Source: Macrotrachela quadricornifera (taxonomy: Eukaryota > Rotifera > Eurotatoria > Philodinida > Philodinidae). From it: a stretch of 64,000 bases of DNA. The stretch spans positions 6,959 through 70,958 of the forward strand of contig JAJEKB010000252.1 of the NCBI GenBank assembly GCA_022393335.1, read 5' to 3'. The position numbers and the translations under genes are program-made. Shown in pieces: positions 11,801 through 23,500 of the stretch (position 1 is the stretch's first letter; each line of letters begins with the position of its first letter). The notes under the pieces were generated by a model. That model ran no database searches. It was not told the DNA's origin and saw only the letters and a program-made list of their open reading frames with translations.

Positions 11801-13627
11801 AAGATGACGATTTTTATTTGATCGAAAATTTTTTTTAAAAAAATTAAATTTCATCTCATCAAAAAACAAAAATGTTATTGATTCACACCATGGTAATATT
11901 GTTAAATAAATAAAAAAACTTCGAAAATAATTATTTAATGTAATATTCAATATTTTTATTGTTAATACAGGTAATATAACAATTATATTACTTAAAACAA
12001 ATAAACATATAGATAAAAGACGTTTTAAACTTTGATTAACCATTTTTGAACGTTCATTTTCTTTAAATTTTGTAAGAACAAGTGAATAAAAAAATACTGT
12101 TGCTAAACGTTTACGTTTTAATTTAAATATATCTTTATATGATATATATATCCATGCAAATGTTAATAAATCAAGTAATATAAAAAGTATATAAATAATT
12201 TTTGTTGGTATTAATGATTTTTCATTATCATTATTTTGATAAAAAATTATTTTTCGTTCATTTGATTTACATATATTTATAATAAGTGGATTATCTCCAC
12301 CTATTGTTATATGAATAGAAAGAAAAAAACTTGAAAGAAAATAATTAAAAAATATTCCAAATATTAAACAATATTTTGAATATAATGTACTTTTATGATT
12401 TATTGTTGAATCCCAAAAATGTGCTATTTCACCAATTATTATAAAGAATATATCAAATGTTGATAATAATAAAAGAAAATGAATAAATAATTCAAGTGAA
12501 AGACATTCATTATAGATTAGTATGAAAAAACATATTAGAAAAATTAATATACAACGAATTACACATATAATTAAATGATGAAAAAGATATAAATTAAAAA
12601 TTAAACGTTGATTTGTTATCGTCTTTCGACGATAATTTTTAACAATATTACATAATCCTGATATTAATTGAATTATTAATACAATTTCCAAAATAATAGT
12701 AAAACCCATTAATATAATCAAGAATAAACGTGAAACAAATAATATAGCTGTCATAATTTATAAATTACTTGTACTAATTCAATATCAACTATATCGAAAC
12801 ATTTATGTGTTTTAGTAGCAAATAAATAAGACCAAATGATAGTTAAGTAAATATACTATTGATTTTTTTTTTCTTATTCTTATGTATTTTATATTATGAT
12901 TGAGATAAGCCTTATTTTTTACATTTATATTGATATCAAGCTAAATCTTACTTATTCCTGCTGTGAAGGCTCATTAGACAAACAGCGATATACAGAAATA
13001 ATCTTTCTTAGATAGCAATAATAATAATCATAATATCTTTTGACATGTACATTAATTAGAAACAGATGTGATGATAAGAAGCAGGACACAAATCTTACAT
13101 ATCGATCTATTCTTACCCTGTTTTGCTGCTAAATCATAATCTGATCCATATGTAGGTAATTCATGTTTTTCCATATGTATAGGTGCATCGTCTTTGTCAC
13201 TCTATTATAAATAAATAAATAATTATAAGAATTTTTTTCAAACTAAAATAAAACTAACATCTTGTAAATTTTCAATGTTTCGATAATAAGCCTTTTGTAA
13301 AACTTCCGTGAAGAAAAATATTGTTAATACCTTTAATTAAACAAATGTATATAGAAAAAAATCAATATATATATATATATATATTTAGTCTTTTTTTTTA
13401 CTTGAACAAAGTAACATATCAAAAATGAAATTACAAATGGTGTAAAGCCACTCTCTGATAATGTTACCGGAAGACCAAGAATACCTGTACCAAGAATTGA
13501 TGCAATTGAAACGAAATCTATATAATTATAAAATATATTTATTTAAGAATAAATAAATATTTAAAAATCATTTACAAAATTGTGAATAATGAGAAACAAT
13601 TTTATAAATTTTTTCGCCTAGAGCCAT
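8849..13627 (-). CDS. AAAP-type amino-acid transporter (SLC32/36/38 superfamily), 19 exons
   Basis: Nineteen minus-strand exons close in frame at 560 aa: 13576-13627, 13402-13517, 13259-13330, 13117-13201, 11642-11689, 11444-11536, 11237-11348, 11114-11179, 10942-11065, 10793-10892, 10569-10627, 10450-10514, 9747-9887, 9650-9692, 9471-9588, 9314-9404, 9194-9263, 9029-9132, 8849-8972. TM1 carries SILGTGILGLPVTLSESGF (residues 24-42), the unwound-helix signature of the AAAP/APC fold. About eleven hydrophobic helices follow, with SYALAGSQAYSTLF, CWAWTIAIVFLHSFIQPIIS and ALGGLIIVMPLMF among them. An acidic loop (HMEKHELPTYGSDYDLAAK) separates TM2 and TM3. Likely moves amino acids across the plasma or lysosomal membrane; substrate unknown. 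Most introns are 44-65 bp, but the fourth (11690-13116) is 1.4 kb and holds another gene. The exact subfamily is not recognised. Confidence 0.85.
11726..12754 (-). CDS. Seven-transmembrane GPCR-like receptor nested in a transporter intron
   Basis: A single uninterrupted frame of 342 aa from ATG at 12754, lying wholly inside the fourth intron of the transporter and on the same strand. It has seven hydrophobic segments spaced as in rhodopsin-like receptors. These begin FVSRLFLIILMGFTIILEIV, include a Cys-containing TM3 region (CLSLELFIHFLLLLSTFDIF) and end LPWCESITFLFFDEM, with a basic intracellular tail. A loop 5-6 segment KFKENERSKMVNQSLKRLL precedes TM6, typical of class A. DRY and NPxxY are not recognisable in canonical form, so it belongs to a divergent, probably chemoreceptor-like set. 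Absence of introns in an intron-rich neighbourhood suggests a retrogene-like origin or an intronless receptor family. Ligand unknown. Confidence 0.75.
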   Translation of the reverse strand: MTAILFVSRLFLIILMGFTIILEIVLIIQLISGLCNIVKNYRRKTITNQRLIFNLYLFHHLIICVIRCILIFLICFFILIYNECLSLELFIHFLLLLSTFDIFFIIIGEIAHFWDSTINHKSTLYSKYCLIFGIFFNYFLSSFFLSIHITIGGDNPLIINICKSNERKIIFYQNNDNEKSLIPTKIIYILFILLDLLTFAWIYISYKDIFKLKRKRLATVFFYSLVLTKFKENERSKMVNQSLKRLLSICLFVLSNIIVILPVLTIKILNITLNNYFRSFFIYLTILPWCESITFLFFDEMKFNFFKKNFRSNKNRHLQQRIGRRLSSYRDTIINIQTNENK

Positions 13628-16111
13628 AACTGTTTTTTTTTGTTTATACTAAAACAAACAGAATATTGTTTGTGAAATCAAAAAATAAAATTACTAAAAT
13701 TTTACTTATGCCTTTTCTTTCTAATGAAAATTCCACTTAATATTCCAAAATTAAATTACTCCAGCTGACGACAATTGCCAACTAGAGCATAAATTAACGA
13801 ACAAACACAATCACATGTACTATGACCAACTACGATAAAAAAAATATATACTCTAAAGACAAGAAAATTTTAACAAATATAAAATATATAAAATTATTGA
13901 TATTATTGACAAAGAAAATCAAAACAATAATTTGCATTATAGTTGAAAATAATTATGCTGGAAATTTTAATAAGCATTATTGGTTAATACTATTTTTAAC
14001 GGCATGCACCATCTATTGCCTAGATATAATCTACTGCATATGGCGACAATAGATAGAAAAAGAAAAACTCAATTGGCTCACTGAATCAACCATTGAACAT
14101 AGTAGACTTAGAGGGCATAATTAGATGTGAACGCAAGTATTTGTTAAGTTTTCTAATATCCAATGCTCAATCTAATATAATCAATTATAAAAAGAACTGT
14201 GAAATGCTAAATAATTTCATACATAGAATTGTGTCTAATCTTCAAGAAAATGAGACATATCAAACAGTAAAATAGCTTATGTATTCTATCCTTCTATTGA
14301 TGATTTCACTAGCCGAGAAGTGAATGATTATGGGCATAATATTGAAAATATTATTGCTTTTTATTAGCTTTTAGAATAAATTGTTGATACTCTACATTTC
14401 TCATGCGCCAAAGATTATTATAGTTGAGATTTAGATACTACTAAACGATATTACGATAAGTGATTTTGGCGTTATAAAATTTGTTGAATTAATTGATCTA
14501 TTTGTGAGATTTTTTCTTTAAGTCGTCATCGTTTGATAGTCATCAATATTTCCGTTCTCAGTATCATTTTGTTAGAGAAAGCACTATTACTTATTGAAGA
14601 TATATGTTTTAGAAAATTTATACTTAATATTCTTTTGAGTTTTGTCTGTGACATGTGAACCGAACCATATTGTTACAACGAACTAAAGTGCATGACTAAG
14701 AAAGAACTAAAACCGAAGGAGAACTGTTAATAATCAATGAGTGTTTGGAGGAATAAATGACGAGACGAGACAATATTTTGTGGTTTCAATTGATCATTTT
14801 ATTAAAATCGCTGAATTTAGTTCTCCATATACGATTCTGACATTCTTTAATCTAACCATTTGCCATATTCTTAAATTTTTTAGTTATTTATTCGAGTAAT
14901 TCCTACTCTTCTCTTGTATATGTCAATAAATATGTTGTCGCTTATCAAAATACCTCATCTAAATTTCTCTCATAATTAATGATTGATTGTATGTAAGGAT
15001 AGGCAAGGTATGCTAATTTTGAAATCGTTAATCATATAATTAAAATGTACTTGTGAATTTCTTATGCAATCCATTGAATATGACATATCTTATACAAAAC
15101 AAGCCTAGAAAGATCATTTTTTGTTGTTGTTCGTATATAGTTTTTATTTCATCGATTTAACAGTCCGTTAAAAGGGAGACTAGCATATTTTTGTGAACAC
15201 GTCTTCAATTCTCAGTCTTTTTTGCATGTGCCATTTAATTATTTTTAAAATCGAATCGAAATCAGTAGTATAGAGTTTTTTTGGAATCGGAATCGTTCAT
15301 GCCATCTAAAACTTTCTTCCTGTCTGCTATTATCATAATATACAGTGTATATTATATCTAGCTAGCAGTAGCGGATTTGGAGGGAGAGTGGCGAGATTTT
15401 GACACCCATTCGCGAAAAATTTTTCGATTTTTCTCAGCAGAAAATGAGCAAAAATTTAATTCATACTACCTCTAACGAACCTCAAAAAGTAATTTTTGTC
15501 TACGACCACCTCCTCCTCCCCTTCCAAAATCCTAGATTCGCCACTGATAGCTAGTATCAAACGATGCACATCTTGTAGTAATATTGTAGTTGTGTTATCG
15601 TACGTTTACTATATACTTACGAATTAGTTTTATTCTATTAACCAATCATATAAAAGGAATTCTATTCATTGTTGATTGGTTATTTTTTGAACTAATGATA
15701 ATGTATTTACTATAGTTGTTGTTTACCACATCATCTTTTATTAAAAAAGTCATATTTTTCCATTCGTGACGTTCTTCACCATACATGATTTTGCGTTCTA
15801 TCAATATATTTTTTTAAAATTCTGTCAATCAATCACTTTACTGTTATTCTTTGTGTATTGACACATTTTCTTTGTTTTTCTTTTCTTAGTCAACTGTGAG
15901 TGATATATGGTCACAAAAAAAACCTATTCGTCGTTAAATAAAATTTAAATTGAACATCATCAATCATAGTCATCAAATAATTGTAAACAAATTATTCTTT
16001 GATACTTCTATATAGTTTTTATATATTCTGAGATATATTTGAATTTGAACAATATATAGTTTTTGATCAATTTTGGTGATTAAGTTGATCAAAATTTCAT
16101 TTGAATGTTAA
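13628..16111. other. Intergenic region between divergent transporter and POMGNT1-like genes
   Basis: No supported gene. Two short plus-strand frames (13822-14052, 14093-14275) lack domains and splice context. A stretch at 14640-14990 has a different texture, with more GAAC/CGA words and a polyadenylation-like AATAAATATG near 14928, and may be a decayed transposon. A hAT-like MITE lies at 15366-15546. The rest is AT-rich and presumably includes promoters for both flanking genes. Confidence 0.5.
15366..15546. mobile_element. hAT-like MITE with terminal inverted repeats and target-site duplication
   Basis: A 181-bp element. Its left end reads CAGTAGCGGATTTGGAGGG and the reverse complement of its right end reads CAGTGGCGAATCTAGGATTT, both of the CAGTGGCGGATC type common in hAT transposons. 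It is flanked by the 8-bp direct repeats CTAGCTAG (15358-15365) and ATAGCTAG (15547-15554), 7 of 8 identical, the length hAT elements duplicate. There is no open reading frame, so it is non-autonomous. Its interior (GC-richer, with CCTCCTCCTCCCC near the right end) stands out from the flanks. Confidence 0.8.
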
Positions 16112-17548
16112 ATGTTTCATCATTTACAATCTACAACTATTCATATAATTGGTCCATTTATTTATTTAAATCTTTATCGATTAAATAATAATAATGTTCA
16201 ACGATATTTCACAGAGTAAGTATATAGATTATAAATAATTGGTACGAAGAAATTAGAATTTGTTTTAAAAAAAGTTATTATATAAGATGTTATCGAAAAA
16301 TATTTGTGAATTATTAATAAATACAATACAGATATTGATCATCCAAAAGCATTGACACAATAATGTATTAATATTATATGAACAGAAGGTAATGACGTTT
16401 GTATACGATCGACTGATATGGATCATTAATAAATATGAATTTGATTACATTGACTCATGAATGTAATTGTACTCATCATAAGGTTTCGTATTATTGTTTG
16501 TAATCAACAACAAAAAATGCGACAGAAAATTCACAAAGAGTTTCATATAGAATATAATAAGAAGTTATTTTTATTGGTATAAATACAATTTTTGAATTTC
16601 AAACATATGATTTTCATGATTAATTTTAATATTTTATTATAATATTGAGTGTATTCTACCGTTTTCATTCTATTTAAAGTTTTATGAGAAATATTGCGGT
16701 TTATAACTTCGAAATTTTAGATATTTCTTAAACATTTGTCGTCCGCTAGTTAAATTTTGACAAAAAATAATTCATTCATGTTTTGTATCGACCTAAAACA
16801 ATGAGAAAACAGGCTGTTTTGTCAAGAGAGTCTATGAATATGTTACAGATATTTTCAAGGTTTCTTTAGTTTTTTGCCTAAAGCAAGAGATGAAAGAGAT
16901 AGTCTAGTATATCACATAGTACTTAAATAGTCTTACATAGATATACTTTTAGTAAATTAAAATCATTCGTTGTTAAAATAAAATAAACATTATTGTATAT
17001 TCATATGAGGAGGCCTGTAATTTTGATATATCCTTGTATATATATATATATATATCATAGATTTGATATTTATACTTCAATCAAAGATATCAACATAATT
17101 TTTAAGCATTTTCCACATAATCGTGAGAATATTTTGTAATTATAAATCTTCATAATCATACAAAAATAAAAATTTGTGTTTCATATGTAAGATTTCTTAA
17201 AAATCAAGTATTACTCTTTTTCTTTCTCTTAGCATTCTTTATTGAACATATAATTTATTTCATTCAAATGTTTGTCACGAATAAAAACTTAGTAAGGTAT
17301 TAAATTTCAAAGTAATATGATCTTTATTCTCTATTCGACTCAATTATATTTTATTTTGATATGATATCGAAAATTTTGTTGTACATATTGCTTCTTTTTT
17401 CTAAACTATACATACATTGATGAAAGATTTATGAATAAAAATAATATCATTGTTACTATATTATTAATTATTATTTTTCAGATATAATAAAAATAAAAGA
17501 ATTAATGTTAATTCTGAATGTTTAATAGACAAAATAAATATATTCAAA
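16112..17548 (+). promoter_or_regulatory. Possible upstream exon and long first intron of the POMGNT1-like gene
   Basis: An ATG at 16112 opens a frame that runs to a strong donor (ACAGA|GTAAGT, exon end 16215). A matching acceptor with a pyrimidine-rich tract lies at 17480-17481. Joining them keeps the frame open from 16112 straight into the ATG at 17549, adding 57 residues. If real, the intron is 1266 bp. The added peptide is low-complexity (Asn/Ile/His-rich), so this could equally be a spliced 5' UTR. I see no other feature here apart from a (TA)9 run at 17037-17054. Confidence 0.4.
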
Positions 17549-20500
17549 ATGAGAAAATTCAAAAGACTTATTCAAAAACAATTTGGTGGTGTGGGCAATT
17601 TTTTTGCAATGATTATTTTAGTCACAATTACTGTGCTTTTTATTAATACATATATTCTTTCAAAACGAAATCGTATGTTGAAATGTTTATTTTAGAAAAT
17701 AATTCTTTTTATTTTTTTTGTTTTATTCTTCTAGCTACCAGTGATCTTATAGATAGACATTTATATACAGACAGATTATCATATAGTCAAAATCAAACCA
17801 TAAAATCTATCGATTTACAACAGCAACAAACAAAACAAAGTCAAAGATTATTAGTTCCAGATGCTGGTTAATATATAAATAAATTATATTTTATTTTTCA
17901 AAATAAAAATTTTCCTTTTATTTTTAGGATGTGAAATTGATGATAAATGTTCAGATGATTCTATTCCATATAAAGTTATATCTGGAGATGGAATAGATAA
18001 ATATCCTATGATATGTTTCAATAATAGATTGTAAGCATAATTATAAATAAATATATATATATATTAAATCATATGAATTTTATTTTTGATGTAATTAGAT
18101 TAGTCCATAAAAATTTAAAAGATTCAAAAATTGGTCGTGGAGTAAATATAGTGGCAATTGATGGTAAAACTTATGATGTTAAATTATCGGAAACATTTGA
18201 TACGTATGCTGAAGGTAGAAGAAAAGGGATATATTGATAATATAAGAAAAATTTTTAATTTATTTTCTTTAGAAAATTTCTTTTTAAGAACACTTAAATT
18301 AACATTACATGATGGTGATATTATTATTATGGCTAGTTTTGATGAAATGACTTATGGGTAAGAATGATAAGAGAATTTTTATTATTTAGTATATATTTAT
18401 TATTTATTTTTAGATTGAGAGAAGCATCATTATCATTATTAGAAAAATATGGTAGTCAATTAATAAAACTTCTTAAATTTCGAGATTCATTTGTTATGAT
18501 TGGTCAAAAAGGATTAGCACGTGGAAAAGCTATTGAATTGGTATAATAAAATTTTTATATCGAAATTGTGAAATATCCCTTACCTCTGATACACTCATTT
18601 GAGATTTAGATAGATCTCAAATGATCTTATTTTAATGTTATATGCACACAATATCTAATCAAAATATGTCTCACTAGATATACTCTAGTAAAGAATAGTG
18701 CAACATGCCACTATTGTCAGTTATTTATCATCACTAGTAGTTTATGTAATAAACTATCTTGGTGTGCATATGAATGCATGTTACCCATTTGGGATTCATG
18801 TAAATTCTAATGAGATTCTTTTTAATACTTTTTAATTGGAATGTTAGATAGAATTTTATTCTTCCAACTATACTCTAAGGATAACCAGTAGAGTTTGCTA
18901 GTAATAGTAATAAATCATACTAAAAAGAGTACTAATTCAGAAACGATAAGTTTCTAGCTACGTTGCATTTTTGCTAAAAACTTAATTCTAATATAAAAAA
19001 AAATTATGCCAAAACGTGTAAAATGTTACAGTAAGTATCTTTCATTTGTCAACACGAATGTTTGAGCAGAATGTAATGTAGTTAGAAACATTTCATTCTT
19101 AAAAAATTGCTTTACTACAAAATAATCATCATTAAACATTTTTCTTAGATATCATTAGGATTATTACTAAACATGTTTCTCATTAAATAAAATCACTTAA
19201 AAATATTCTAGAATGAGACAATAGAAATTGGAAAAAAATTAATTATTTAGAACAATGATATTAATTAAATAATTATTTTTACTTTAGCGTGAACCAAAAG
19301 GTAATCGTGATTTTGGTCCAGCGGCACGCGTTAGTGGTTGTGCTAAATTTCCTTGTATGTTCTGTACTTAATATTCATTTTATTCTTCTAAATAATACTT
19401 TTATCTTGATAATTTAGTGGGACAAATAACTCCACTTTCATTTCCAAGTATGGAAGTGAATAAAGAAGGAAAAATTGCCGTTGGTAAAACTATAACAAAC
19501 TGTGGTTTAATTGAAACATGTAAAGAGAATGAATTTGCTGTGCATGTTTATACAGGAAAAGATAATAATGATGAACCAAAAATATGTGTTGATGGAAAAT
19601 ATATTATTGCAAAAGGTCTTAATGATGCTGGTCGTGGTTTAAATATTGTTGTTGTTTCAAATGGAAAAGAAGTTATTCGAACAGGACATTTTGATACATG
19701 GCAAGAAGGTAGAAAATAAAATTTTTATATTTTATATCTTATTTTTTATTTTGTTTTGTTTTTAGATAGTACAAATTTAGAAATTTTTCTTGAAAATCTT
19801 GAAGAAAATGTTATTATTATTGTTGTTACATTTGATGAAGCATCATCAAAGTAAGTAATTGAATTAATATATTATATAAATTTTATCTTCTAACACATGA
19901 TTAAGGCTAACATTTGTTTATCAATTATTATATTACGTCATATATATGTATATATTTATTTAGTTTAAAAAAGTTGACTCGAGGTATATTACAAGATATT
20001 GGAAGTGAGAAAATAGGTTCACTCGCTTTTCATGGATCTTGGGCATTTATACATCATTTCAAAACGAATATCAATTTTAATTTTGAAGAGGTGATCATAT
20101 AATAGATAATACTTGTGTGTTAACATTTTTCTTTTAATTTAATAAGAAAATGAGTGAGCAGAATTTCCTGTTTTAATCAGAAGAAAAATTTTTTCTTTGT
20201 TTTATTTTTAATTATATTGAGCACTGTAAATATGTTTTTGTTTTTTTTTTATTTTTCTATCTTTAGGCTTAGTCAGCACAGTAAAAACCTTTTTTTTGAT
20301 CTTGGAAGTGCAACTATACAAAATTTAAAATATCGCGACGTTTGGGTACTTGTGGGACAAAAGGGCATTAAAGGTTTTAGCCCTTATGAAGAGGTTTGTT
20401 TTTATTATCTATGATCGAAATTTAAATAATGCTTTTTTTTTATGATAAATCCGTTAGAAATAAATTTTGATATTTAAAATATGATTTTATCATACATGTA

Positions 20501-23500
20501 AAAGAGGATATGAAATTCTGCTCAATCATTCACTTAGATTTTTTTAATGCACGGCTTACATTATTTAATATTTAATACCTTATTTTAAAGTAACGCATAT
20601 GCATGTATATATATTTAGATTTCATATGCAGGAGCGGGAAATATTTATGCACCTCCAATTAACAAAAGAATGTGTGTACCGCAAACATGTAAATAAAAAA
20701 AAAAAACTAATTATAAAATAATTCTTTAATATAAATAAAAATATTTAGTAAAAGGAATTAAAATTCGACCTGATCCATTACCATATCGCAATGATAAACG
20801 TCGAGATTTTTGTTCACGTTATGATGGTTATGGAGATTTTTGTAGTGGTATGTATATATGTCTTATTTAATCAATTATTATGATTTTCAAAAAATAATTT
20901 TTTTTTCTTTTAAAGATATGAATGTTGATAAAAATTTAGTGGCAGTTCCGTTAATAAATAAAACATTGGAAGATAATCCAATTTATTCAACACCAATTTT
21001 AGTTATTGCTGGTTTGTTATTATTTTTTAGTTAATTTAAATTTTGAATATCAAAAAACAAAATTTATTTTATTAAGGTATTTCACATAATTCTCTTCGTA
21101 TGTGTTTGGAAACTTTATTAATGCAACCAGGAATTAATATTGAAAATGTTATTGTATGTATTAATGTTTTTCGATATTTATATGAAAAAATAAAAATTGA
21201 ATTTTTAGGTTGCTATTGATGAGAAATTTGCAGAAGCACTTGCATTAATTGATTTATTTGGCTTTCGTGGTGAAAAAACATCGAGTAGTTCAACATATAT
21301 GGGTAAAATAAAATAATAATGATAAAGAAAATATTTTTTCTATAATTATTGTTTCTTTTTCTTTTAAAGAACATTATGAAAAAGCAGTGAAAAAAATTTG
21401 GGAACTCTATCCAAATAAAGTAAAAATAAAAAAAAAACGATAAATTTAGATTACAATATTTTGCGAAAAATAATTAACTAATTTTGTTTCTTGTGCTTTT
21501 CCACAACAAAATCACTTTCAATAGTCATTCGTACCAATCTTGATAATGATGAAAACGCTTGTATCATATCTATTGAAAAAAGATAAGCTGTCAAGCTCCT
21601 TAAAATTCTGCATTACTCATAAATTTTTAAATGGTAACAACAAAGACTTTGTAATATTAATATCCAAAACAGATTATTTCTCAAAGGATAAAGGAATACA
21701 TTAAAAGAAGATAAAGTAAAAACCATATATTGAATAAAAGCAATTCAAAAATTTTGAACCATATGTTACAACTCTTAAGTCGATTTTGAAAGTTCAATGT
21801 GCAGCTTTTTTTCATCATATCCTCTTTTTTTGAGGGATCATCTGTTTTTGATATCGCTATTACAAAGCTTCTGTTGTCACTGTGTAATCATTCATGACTG
21901 ATTCTAAATTTCAAGAAGTTTGATGGCTCATCATTTTTCACTACATACAACTCATCCATTTTTCCCATTCTCAAGATTGATACGATAAGTCCATTCAATA
22001 GCGTGATGTTTCAAATCTGAATTATACATTTCTAATAGATAACTATATATACTATAATCGAAAGTATGAATGACTATTGCGTGTGATTCTAATGTAGAAA
22101 AACAAAAATGATGAATTACTTTTTGCGAAATATCGTATTTCATTTTGAAATATAAAAAAAGAATAATTTTATTTAGGATAAAGTAATTGTTATTGAAGAA
22201 GATCTTATTTTATCACCAGATTTTCTTTATACACTTGCATTATTAAGTGAAACATTTCGAAAAGATGAAACAATTAATGCAATTCAAATGTGGAATCCAA
22301 ATTGTATTAATTTATTTTACCTTTACAAAAAAATTTTACTCATAGCTTTTTTTTCTATTTAGCTTATGATATTATCAATGGTTCAATTGAATTAATTTAT
22401 CGTGTTGATCAGTTTTATGGTTTAGGTTATTTATTAAGACGTTCATTTTATGAAAAAAATATTCAAAATTCATTTAAAGAATGTTGTTCTAAACGGTAAA
22501 TTCTTTTCTTTTTGTAAAAATAAATCATATGTAAATAATTCTTTCTATTTTATTTTTAGAGTTTGGGATAAATGGACATTTTCTAATACAATTTCATTTT
22601 TAATGCCAGATGTTTCAAGAGCATTTCGACGACCAATGGATGGAAATCGATTGAATACAAAATATATTGAAACACTTTTTAATCAAAAACGAAAAACAAG
22701 TTTGTAAGTATCATGAAAATGATTCAACAAAAGTTTATTTCTTATAGAAAATATTGACATTAAAATAAATGTATGAAACGATAGTCTATGAACGAATCTT
22801 GCATTTATAACATTATACTTTTTCCTTTGAGACCTTCAACGTGACACTCGTTTTCTTCACGTAAGAAGTAAGTATGTTTAAAAGAAAAAGACCGAGCCAT
22901 GCTTTTTAAAACAAAAATTAAAATTAAATATATAGAATGACGGCTTACAAAGAATTTTTGACTGCCAAATAGGCTATACTTGACTTTTGTTTGGTTCACA
23001 TTATCTTTAAATATCATGGTATAGGATTGAAAGTTTTACCATAACTTCTTCCATACAATCCAATGGTAGAACCAGAATTTTGGATTGAGGACTCAGGTAT
23101 CTCTACGGACTTTTAAGCCCTCCTTCCCCTAATGATTAAAACAGATGTTTTAAAAATTTCGCTAGAGGGTCTCAGCTTATTCTAATTATCACATTTATTA
23201 TGACGTATAAAATTTTACTGAATATGTAATACTTTTAGAGTCAAATCAAATTTCATTATTCCGATATTGTTTAAAAATAAATAAGATGAAAGTTGCATAT
23301 TCAAGAATGTATTTTTTTTCTCTAGAATTCTATTGAATTATTTCAAATTTTAATCGAAATTATTATTTTGTAATCTAGAAATCCATTTCCACCACTATCA
23401 AATATTGATACACTTCGAAAAGATAAATATGATACACTTTTAACTAAATCAATAAATTCCGCAACATTAATAAAATCATTAGGAAAATGTGAAACAATTA

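Noticed and set aside
14640..14990. Possible LTR or retroelement remnant
   Set aside because: The texture differs from the flanks and an AATAAA-like signal is present, but no matching second copy, primer-binding site or coding domain was found.
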